From Actinomycetota bacterium (GTDB lineage Bacteria > Actinomycetota > Thermoleophilia > Gaiellales > Gaiellaceae), in assembly GCA_013694685.1 (NCBI GenBank), contig JACDBY010000078.1, positions 1 through 13,281 on the forward strand: a DNA stretch of 13,281 bases, written 5' to 3'. Shown in pieces: positions 5,407 through 10,922 of this stretch. A program made the translations under genes and the position numbers. The notes beneath the pieces were generated by a model. The model ran no database searches. It was not told where the DNA came from and saw only the letters and a program-made list of their open reading frames with translations. Numbering within the stretch: the first letter of the stretch is position 1; the number at the start of each line of letters is the position of its first letter.

Positions 5407-6402
5407 ATGCTGGCGGCCCGCATCCACGAGGACGGCGGGCCGGAGGTGTTGCGAGTCGAGGAGGTCGCTGACCCCGTCGCCGGTTTCGGGCAGGTGCTCG
5501 TTCGGCTCCATGCTGCCTCGCTGAACCACCTGGACGTGTGGGTGCGCCGGGGCTTGCCGTCCGTGCCAAAGCCACGGATCCTGGGCGCGGACGGCGCCGG
5601 TGTCGTCGAGGCGCTCGGCGACGGGGTCGATGGTCTCGCGGTTGGGCAGCGCGTCGTGCTCAATCCCGGGCTCGAGCACGGCGCCACGATCACCGTCGTC
5701 GGCGAGCACTGCGACGGAACCCACGCCGAGCTGATCGCGATCGACGCGGCCCAGGTCTTCCCGCTCGAAGACGGGCTCTCGTTCGAGGTCGCCGCCGCGT
5801 TCCCCCTCGTCTACGAGACGGCCTACCGGATGCTCGTGACGCGTGCGCGGGTCGAGGAGGGCGAATGGGTCCTCGTCTGGGGCATCGGCGGCGGCGTCGC
5901 GACTGCTGCCTTCGAGCTCTGCAGGGCGCTTGGCGTGCGCACGATCGTGACCTCAGGGAGTGACGAGAAGCTCGCTGCCGCACGCGAGTGGGGCGCGGAC
6001 GTGGCGGTGAACCACCACGAGGGCGACGTCGTCGCCGCGGTGAAGGAAGCGACGGACGGCGGCGTCCACGTCGTCGTCGAGACGGTCGGCGAGGCGACCT
6101 GGCAGCGCTCGCTCGCGGCGGTGCGTCCGGGCGGACGCGTCGTCGTCTGCGGCGCGACGAGCGGACCGAACCCCCCCGCGCAGCTCCACCGTTTCTGGTG
6201 GAAGCAGCTCGACGTGCTCGGCTCGACGATGGGCACGCGCGAAGACTTCCTCGGCGCCTACGAGCTCGTCCGCAGCGGAAGGGCTCGCGTGCACGTCGAT
6301 CGCGTGTACCCGCTCGCGGAGATCGCCGACGCCCACCGACGGCTCGAGGCCGGCGAGCAGTGCGGAAAGATCGTGCTGGTCATGCCTGAGGAGGGATCGT
6401 GA
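5407..6402 (+). CDS. Medium-chain dehydrogenase/quinone oxidoreductase-like
   Basis: 331 aa, MDR superfamily. The GroES-like catalytic half spans 1-140 (GPEVLRVEEV at 11-20; ILGADGAGVVEALG at 58-71), followed by a Rossmann NAD(P)-binding half with WGIGGGVATAAFEL at 158-171 in place of the usual GAGGGVG. Relatives with NHLDVWVRRG (40-49) normally have a structural zinc lobe with four cysteines after LNPG; here LNPGLEHGATITVVGEH (85-101) skips it, and no catalytic Cys is present at the usual N-terminal place, so a zinc-independent NAD(P)H:quinone or enone reductase is likely. Substrate unknown. The ATG follows 14 bases after the divergent queG start and no ribosome binding site is visible. The stop codon sits in the apex of a strong hairpin (6383-6416). 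Confidence 0.85.
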   Translation: MLAARIHEDGGPEVLRVEEVADPVAGFGQVLVRLHAASLNHLDVWVRRGLPSVPKPRILGADGAGVVEALGDGVDGLAVGQRVVLNPGLEHGATITVVGEHCDGTHAELIAIDAAQVFPLEDGLSFEVAAAFPLVYETAYRMLVTRARVEEGEWVLVWGIGGGVATAAFELCRALGVRTIVTSGSDEKLAAAREWGADVAVNHHEGDVVAAVKEATDGGVHVVVETVGEATWQRSLAAVRPGGRVVVCGATSGPNPPAQLHRFWWKQLDVLGSTMGTREDFLGAYELVRSGRARVHVDRVYPLAEIADAHRRLEAGEQCGKIVLVMPEEGS

Positions 6403-6416
6403 TCCCCCCTCAGGCA
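6383..6416 (+). terminator. 16-pair hairpin with the stop codon at its apex
   Basis: Bases 6383-6398 pair with 6401-6416 with one A-C mismatch (6392/6407); the 2-base loop plus closing pairs contains the dehydrogenase stop TGA (6400-6402). The stem includes the last five codons of the gene. No T-tract follows. It is likely a terminator or a 3'-end stabiliser; ribosomes reaching the stop would melt it, so folding may depend on translation. Confidence 0.5.
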
Positions 6417-6440
6417 GGACCCCGCCGCTCTCTCCGCCAC

Positions 6441-6541
6441 GGGGACTGTCCCCGCAGGGGCCTGCCCCCTGCGCGAGAGACGATCGCCCGCGCTCGACGA
6501 CGACGATCGCAGGGGAGTCAGCCCCTACGGGGACAGACCCC
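6441..6541. repeat. Imperfect inverted repeat, REP/BIME-like
   Basis: The left arm 6441-6473 begins GGGGACTGTCCCCGCAGGGG; the right arm 6508-6541 is nearly its reverse complement and ends GGGGACAGACCCC. Arms of 33-34 bases share most positions, with a 34-base centre. Within the left arm GGGGAC-T-GTCCCC is itself palindromic. Such GGGG...CCCC palindromes scattered between genes are typical of REP elements moved by RAYT transposases; that link is inferred, as no transposase is here. The right arm ends 8 bases before the -10-like box of the DUF59 gene. Confidence 0.65.
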
Positions 6542-6549
6542 AAGGCAGC

Positions 6550-6555
6550 TACGGT
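6550..6555 (+). promoter_or_regulatory. Candidate leaderless -10 box for the DUF59 gene
   Basis: TACGGT fits TANNNT and lies exactly 6 bases before the ATG at 6562. No Shine-Dalgarno is present. The -35 place (about 6527-6532) lies inside the right arm of the inverted repeat and has no good match. Confidence 0.4.
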
Positions 6556-6561
6556 ACGGCG

Positions 6562-6861
6562 ATGGTCACGAAGAACGACGTCGTCGAGGCGCTGCACGGA
6601 GTCGAGGATCCCGAGCTCGGGATGGACATCGTCGAGCTCGGCCTCTACTACGACACGGAGATCGAGGGCGAGAAGGTCAAGATCGTCCACTCGCTCACGT
6701 CGATGGGCTGCCCCGCGGGTCAGATGATCCACGAGTCGATCCACGACGCGGTCGCCGCGCTGCCGGGTGTCGAGCAGGTCGAGGTCGAGCTGACCTTCGA
6801 CCCACCCTGGACACCCGACCGCATGTCCGAAGACGCGAAGTTCATTCTCGGTTTCGGTTAG
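6562..6861 (+). CDS. MIP18/DUF59 family Fe-S assembly protein
   Basis: 99 aa, the normal length of a stand-alone DUF59 domain (SufT/PaaD/MIP18 family), cytoplasmic. Family hallmarks are the N-terminal VEDPELGMDIVELGLYYDTE (14-33), SMGCPAG (48-53) with the conserved Cys50, and DPPWTPDRMSEDAKFILG (80-97). Members help assemble or deliver iron-sulfur clusters; a role in maturing Fe-S enzymes such as QueG nearby is possible but not shown. No suf genes adjoin. The start is the only sensible one and has a leaderless-type -10 box 6 bases ahead. It is transcribed towards the response regulator gene, with 92 bases of hairpin-rich spacer between their ends. Confidence 0.9.
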   Translation: MVTKNDVVEALHGVEDPELGMDIVELGLYYDTEIEGEKVKIVHSLTSMGCPAGQMIHESIHDAVAALPGVEQVEVELTFDPPWTPDRMSEDAKFILGFG

Positions 6862-6878
6862 CGATCGCGAACCGAACA

Positions 6879-6945
6879 GGGCGTGGCTTCTAGCCGCGCG
6901 CGGCTGTGCACGCCCCCGCAGTGGTGTCTGGCTGTAGCCGGACAC
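6879..6945. terminator. Bidirectional terminator region between convergent genes
   Basis: Two structures fill this spacer. GGGCGTG (6879-6885) pairs with CACGCCC (6909-6915) around an inner 14-base palindrome AGCCGCGCGCGGCT (6892-6905). GTGTCTGGC (6924-6932) then pairs with GCCGGACAC (6937-6945) with one wobble and the loop TGTA. Placed between two gene ends they probably stop transcription from both sides. No T-tracts. Confidence 0.5.
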
Positions 6946-6953
6946 GGGGTGGA

Positions 6954-7643
6954 TCAGGCTGTCGCCAGCTTGTAGCCAACCTCCCTCACCGTGACGATTC
7001 GCTCCGGTCGGCTCGGATCCGTCTCGAGCTTCTGGCGCAGGTTGTAGATGTGGACGTCGCAGGCGCGCGCATCGCCGACATAGGACGACTCCCAGAGGTG
7101 TTCCATGATCTGGGAGCGCGAGTAGACCTGCTCCGGCCGCTCCGCCAGGAAGACGAGCAGCTTCAGCTCCGACGGGGTCAACGCGATCTGCCTGCCGTGG
7201 AGCGCCACCCGGTAGCGGGCGAGATCGATCTCGAGCGAGCCGATACGTCTAACGGCGGCTCCGACGGCCGAGCGCTCGAAGTCGCAGCGGCGCAGGATCG
7301 CATGCACCCTGCCGACGAGCTCCGCGACCGAGAAGGGTTTCGTGACGTAGTCGTCGGCCCCCACCTCGAGCCCTAGCACGAGGTCGAGCTCGGTGTCCTT
7401 AGCGGTCAACATCAGGATCGGGACGATGCTGTCGGCGCGGAGACGACGGCAGACCTCGGTTCCGGTGAGCTTCGGCATCAGGACATCGAGCAGTACGAGG
7501 TCGTACGGCTGGTTCTGTGCCGCGCGCAGAGCGGCTTCGCCGTCGGTGACAGAATCCACCTCGTACCCCTCGGCTCTGAGGCCGTAGCCGACGGTGTCGA
7601 GGATGTCCTGCTCGTCGTCGGCGATCAGGATCCGGCCGGTCAT
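6954..7643 (-). CDS. OmpR/PhoB-family response regulator
   Basis: 229 aa. The receiver domain is at 1-118, with acidic pair Asp9/Asp10, phosphorylated Asp53 (LVLLDVLMP), Thr80 and Lys102 (TKPF). A winged-helix DNA-binding domain lies at about 132-227 with LTPSELKLLVFLAERPEQ, SRSQIMEHLW and the C-terminal VREVGYKL hairpin. It should act as a transcription factor when phosphorylated by the kinase encoded just upstream. The ATG overlaps that kinase's stop as ATGA (7640-7643), so the two are co-translated. Kinase-first order is the reverse of many PhoB-PhoR pairs. Target genes cannot be told from the sequence, though autoregulation is plausible given the repeats at 9381-9407. Confidence 0.93.
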   Translation of the reverse strand: MTGRILIADDEQDILDTVGYGLRAEGYEVDSVTDGEAALRAAQNQPYDLVLLDVLMPKLTGTEVCRRLRADSIVPILMLTAKDTELDLVLGLEVGADDYVTKPFSVAELVGRVHAILRRCDFERSAVGAAVRRIGSLEIDLARYRVALHGRQIALTPSELKLLVFLAERPEQVYSRSQIMEHLWESSYVGDARACDVHIYNLRQKLETDPSRPERIVTVREVGYKLATA

Positions 7644-9373
7644 ACGGCCCCGGCCTCCTTCGCGAGGGGGAGGGTAACCCGGACGGTCGTCCCCGACCCC
7701 GGTGTCGACTGCAGCTCGACGGTGCCGTCGAGCGCTCGGACTGCCTGGCGCACAATCGCGAGCCCGAGTCCGAAACCATTCCTCCCACGTGCCTCGCCCC
7801 GGTAGAACCGCTCGAAGATGCGTGGTTGCAGGGCGTACGGAATCTCGGTGCCGGTATCGGCGAACTCGATCTCAACGCGATCTTCCTCGAACCGGCGTGT
7901 CGTGATCGTGATCCGGCCCCGCTCGGTGTGCTTTGCAGCGTTCGCTACGAGGTTCGAGAACACCTGGTCGAGCAGGTCAGGCTCCGCCAGAACCACGAGT
8001 GAGGGGTCACAGTCGAGCTCAACGACGACGTGCTCACCCGTCGGCAACGAGGCAGCAATGCTCTCGAGCAGTGCACAGGGCTCGACCGGGACGGTCTGCA
8101 GGCTCTCTTCGCCAGTCTGAGCTCTGGCGAGCACCAGCAGTGACGCGCTGAGCCGCGCCAGCTTCGTCGACTGCCGCTCGATGATCGCAAGAAAGTGATC
8201 ACGCTCGGGAACGCTCTCCTTGGCGCCCGCCTCGAGCACCTCGACCGCACTCGAGATCGCCGCGACGGGCGTGCGAAGCTCGTGCGCGGCGTTGGCGACG
8301 AACTCCCGCTCGATCTGTTCGAGGCGCTCGACCTCGGAGACGTCGGTGATCACGAAGAGAGCGGTTCGGAAACCCGCGCCGGCAGGGATCCCGCAGACGG
8401 TGTAGTGGAGAGCCTCGCACGGTGAGACGCGCACGTTGGTGACCTTCGCCCCGGCGGCGAACAGGTCGCGCGCGAGTGACCGGAGCGGAAAGGAGGGCCA
8501 CGGCTCGGGCAGCGGGTCTCCTTCGTCCAGCGCCTCGCCGACGAGCAGGCGTCCGGCGGCACTGTTTGCATTCTCGACGTTCAGCTCCTCGTCGAATGAC
8601 ACAACGCCCTGGTCGAGCCGTTCGATCGTCAGGCGCAGACGCAGGCGCTCGGACTGGATCCGCTCAAAGGACTCCCGAAGCCGCACCCGCATGCGGTCGA
8701 ACATGACGGCGAGCAAGCCGATCTCATCATGGAAGCGAGCGTCGAGACGATGGCTGAAATTGCCCGACTCGATCGCCCGCGCGGCCTTCTCGATCCTCCG
8801 CAACCTGCGGGTCGTCAGCGTCGCGATGAGAAGGCCCGCGAGCGCGCCGAGAACCACTGCCAGTGTCACGGCCGGCAGGATCTGGTCGCGGATCATCGTC
8901 ATCGTCGCCGCGTAGCCGGGCTGCAGCGAGTACGTGAGGAGCGCCGAAGACGAGTCCCATGGCATCGGAAGCGCCACGACAGTGACGCGGCCCCGGTCGT
9001 AACTCTCGACGTGGCGACGCCCCTTGAGCGCCGCGCGCACCGCGACGTCGGCCTGCGGGATCGAGTCGAGCTCGGTCTGGGAGGCTCGGACCGGGGTGAT
9101 CGGGCGACCGTCGCCGTCGAAGAGGAAGAGCGCAAGCCGCCGGCGCGCCGAGACAGTGCGCAGCGCCTCGTCGAGGTTCCCCCGTTCGACCGCCCGGCTG
9201 AGCGCGACCTCCGCGGCGACGCTCGCCTCGACCGCGCGAGCCTCCGCGTCCTTGCGGAACGCCGACTCGGAGCGCCGTATCAGGCCCTCTGCGGCAAGCA
9301 ACGCCGTGACCGCCGCGATCACCGCGAACGCAAGCCCGAGCCACCAGCGCATGCTCAGAGACCACGACCGCAT
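7640..9373 (-). CDS. Membrane sensor histidine kinase with HAMP and PAS
   Basis: 577 aa. TM1 at about 9-30; extracytoplasmic sensor 31-164; TM2 at about 165-187; HAMP 184-236 (RRLRRIEKAARAIESGNFSH); PAS-like domain about 242-345; HisKA with phospho-His364 (NAAHELRTPVAA); ATPase domain with N-box VFSNLVANAAKH (471-482) and G2 GFGLGLAI (533-540). The G1 box reads DTGTEIP (506-512) where DxGxGI/V is usual, so one glycine is missing. The layout matches PhoR-like kinases, partner of the regulator it overlaps by ATGA. The ATG at 9373 has AGGA directly against it, too close for a normal ribosome binding site; a second ATG lies seven codons in (9352). Signal unknown. Confidence 0.9.
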   Translation of the reverse strand: MRSWSLSMRWWLGLAFAVIAAVTALLAAEGLIRRSESAFRKDAEARAVEASVAAEVALSRAVERGNLDEALRTVSARRRLALFLFDGDGRPITPVRASQTELDSIPQADVAVRAALKGRRHVESYDRGRVTVVALPMPWDSSSALLTYSLQPGYAATMTMIRDQILPAVTLAVVLGALAGLLIATLTTRRLRRIEKAARAIESGNFSHRLDARFHDEIGLLAVMFDRMRVRLRESFERIQSERLRLRLTIERLDQGVVSFDEELNVENANSAAGRLLVGEALDEGDPLPEPWPSFPLRSLARDLFAAGAKVTNVRVSPCEALHYTVCGIPAGAGFRTALFVITDVSEVERLEQIEREFVANAAHELRTPVAAISSAVEVLEAGAKESVPERDHFLAIIERQSTKLARLSASLLVLARAQTGEESLQTVPVEPCALLESIAASLPTGEHVVVELDCDPSLVVLAEPDLLDQVFSNLVANAAKHTERGRITITTRRFEEDRVEIEFADTGTEIPYALQPRIFERFYRGEARGRNGFGLGLAIVRQAVRALDGTVELQSTPGSGTTVRVTLPLAKEAGAV

Positions 9374-9407
9374 TCCTACGGTTATGGCCGTTTACACGGG
9401 TTTGGAA
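9374..9407 (-). promoter_or_regulatory. Upstream region of the kinase operon with 10-base repeats
   Basis: Read on the minus strand towards the ATG, the sequence runs AAACCCGTGT, AAACGGCCAT, AACCGTAGGA: three blocks starting with A-rich AAC(C/G) at about 10-base intervals. OmpR-family regulators bind tandem direct repeats with one-turn spacing, so this may be an autoregulatory site. CATAAC within it is a possible -10 box 7 bases before the ATG. Both are weak inferences. Confidence 0.25.
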
Positions 9408-9478
9408 TCGTCGTTGCAGTGATGTGAGGGAATGTTCAGAAACGCTGCACCACTTCGTGTGAGCGAATCCTCATCAGG

Positions 9479-10010
9479 GTGCTGGCGTACGCCCGGGAGC
9501 GCGACGGGCGCCTCTCGCTGCAGGGCACGTATTCGACCGGGGGAGAGGGGACGAGCAGGATCAGGCTCTCGTCCCAGGGCCGGTCGTCCTGACCGGGGAC
9601 GGACGGCAGCTGCTCGTCGCCACGTGGGTAGCAGCGAGATCTCCGTGCTCGCCGTTCGGAGCGACGGTCTCGAGCTTCGCTCGGTCGTTTCGTCCGGTGG
9701 CTCGACACCGAACAGCATCACGGTGCGTGATGACGTCGTCTACACGATCACTCGTGACGGCAGGATCGCGCTGCTGGAGTCGATTGCCGCGACGACGACC
9801 TTCGGACAACTCTCGATCCGCGACGCCCACCAGAGCAGGGACGGCCGGTATCTCTACGCGATCGACATCACGTCGCGCATGGTGCACGCGTGGGGGCTCG
9901 AGGACGACGGCTCGCTCACGTCGATCGGTGCGTTCACGACGCCGATGAGCTCGATTCGCGGCCCGCACCCTGCCGTGGACGAGCTCGCACTTCGAAGGAG
10001 GACAACGTGA
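9479..10010 (+). pseudogene. Decayed beta-propeller lactonase family gene
   Basis: Remnant of a 7-bladed propeller lactonase (YbhE / 3-carboxymuconate-cyclase-like). From 9479 one frame reads VLAYARERDGRLSLQGTYST then GGEGTSRIRLSSQG, stopping at 9590-9592. A second frame from 9580 continues with PVVLTGDGRQLLVA, and a third from 9624 with VGSSEISVLAVRSDGLELRS. Each step is a -1 shift, so one base was lost near 9580 and one near 9622. The third frame stays open to 10010 but jumps from VVYTITRDGRIALL to SRDGRYLYAIDITSRMVHAW, skipping roughly 90 residues usual in the family, and the last 25 residues no longer match. The N-terminal blade is also absent. Enzymes of this family open lactone rings such as (6-phospho)gluconolactone. 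An intact 192-aa gene in the last frame is unlikely because its first 65 residues are Arg-rich noise. Confidence 0.75.
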
Positions 10011-10105
10011 ACTCGAGATCGCTCGCAAGCCTGCCATTCGTCTCTTGTCGACGAGTTCGGCGGGCTCTGGCTGGTCGTGCGGCCGAGCGGTCAGCTCGTT
10101 CGGTA

Positions 10106-10137
10106 GCCGCGGTACACACGTCGAGGTGCTCCGCGGC
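10106..10137 (-). terminator. Hairpin after the SDR stop codon
   Basis: GCCGCGG (10106-10112) pairs with CCGCGGC (10131-10137); CAC/GTG (10115-10117/10126-10128) can extend the stem across a small internal loop. It lies 2 bases beyond the SDR stop on the minus strand and probably ends the YihY-GH15-SDR transcript. No T-tract. The remainder of 10011-10139 shows no gene. Confidence 0.4.
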
Positions 10138-10139
10138 AG

Positions 10140-10922
10140 TCACGCACCCTGACCGAGATTGATCATCAACCCGCCGTCCATGAAGTACGTCGTGCCCGTG
10201 ACGTAGTCGCTGTCCGGCGAGGCGAGGAAGACGGCAAGCCGAGCGATCTCTGCGGGCTCCGCGGCGCGCTTCCAGGGGATGCTCTGCACCTGCTCCTCCA
10301 GCAGTTCCGGATCGTCGATCGCAGGCTGGTTGAACGGCGTCAGGACCATGCCAGGCCCGAGGCTGTTGACGTTGATCTTCAGCGGCGCGAGCTCCAGCGC
10401 GAGCGTGCGGGTGAGCATGCGGAGCGCGCCCTTCGAGCAGTCGTAGTCGGCGCCGCCGGCGTTCGGGATCTCCTGGTGCACCGAGGTGACGTTGATGATC
10501 TTGCCCCCGGGCTCGCTGCCCGCCTTGCGCAGCTGCACGTAGCGCCGACAGCAGAAGAAGGGGCCGTACAGGTTTGTTCGGATCGCCTTGTCGAACGTGT
10601 CGGTCGAGAGCTCGGCGACCTCGTCGCCGGAGGCGTCGACGCCGGCGTTGTTGACGAGGATGTCGACACGGCCGAACGTCTCGATTGCCTCGTCGAAGAG
10701 CCGGCCGACCTGCTCCTCGTCAGCGATCTCCGCCTGAACGACGATCGCGCGGCGGCCCTCCGCCTCGACCTGCGTCCGGGTCTGCTCGGCGCCCTCGGCG
10801 TCCTCGAAGTAGTGCACCACCACATCGGCGCCCTCCATCGCGAACTCGATCGCCGTCGCCTGCCCGATCCCCGAGTCCGAGCCGGTGATCAGGGCAACCC
10901 TGTCCTGCAATTTTCCGTTCAC
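10140..10922 (-). CDS. SDR oxidoreductase, glucose 1-dehydrogenase-like
   Basis: 260 aa classical short-chain dehydrogenase. Cofactor motif TGSDSGIG (13-20), NNAG (91-94), catalytic Asn117, Ser147, Tyr160 and Lys164 (YDCSK) are all present. SVHQEIP (147-153) next to the catalytic Ser and the C-terminal YVTGTTYFMDGGL resemble bacterial glucose 1-dehydrogenases, which oxidise beta-D-glucose to gluconolactone with NAD(P). Substrate remains uncertain, since SDR specificity is hard to read from sequence. The GTG at 10922 is chosen: a strong AGGGGGA (10926-10932) precedes it and the family N-terminus follows; the frame is open further upstream but that stretch lies inside the GH15 gene in another frame. 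The start overlaps the GH15 stop as GTGA, so translation is coupled, placing a glucose-oxidising enzyme directly after a glucose-releasing one. Confidence 0.9.
   Translation of the reverse strand: MNGKLQDRVALITGSDSGIGQATAIEFAMEGADVVVHYFEDAEGAEQTRTQVEAEGRRAIVVQAEIADEEQVGRLFDEAIETFGRVDILVNNAGVDASGDEVAELSTDTFDKAIRTNLYGPFFCCRRYVQLRKAGSEPGGKIINVTSVHQEIPNAGGADYDCSKGALRMLTRTLALELAPLKINVNSLGPGMVLTPFNQPAIDDPELLEEQVQSIPWKRAAEPAEIARLAVFLASPDSDYVTGTTYFMDGGLMINLGQGA

Noticed and set aside
5393..5575. Upstream extension of queG by 61 codons
   Set aside because: Extension is Arg/Pro/Ala noise, overlaps the divergent dehydrogenase, and the QueG family starts at the ATG at 5392.
6399..6893. Plus-strand open frame of 164 codons across the inverted repeat and DUF59 gene
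   Set aside because: It runs through the repeat, is Arg-rich and shadows the clearly recognisable DUF59 protein in another frame.
10011..10139. Possible continuation of the lactonase pseudogene or another gene fragment
   Set aside because: No frame here matches propeller blades or any family I recognise; only a terminator-like hairpin is supported.
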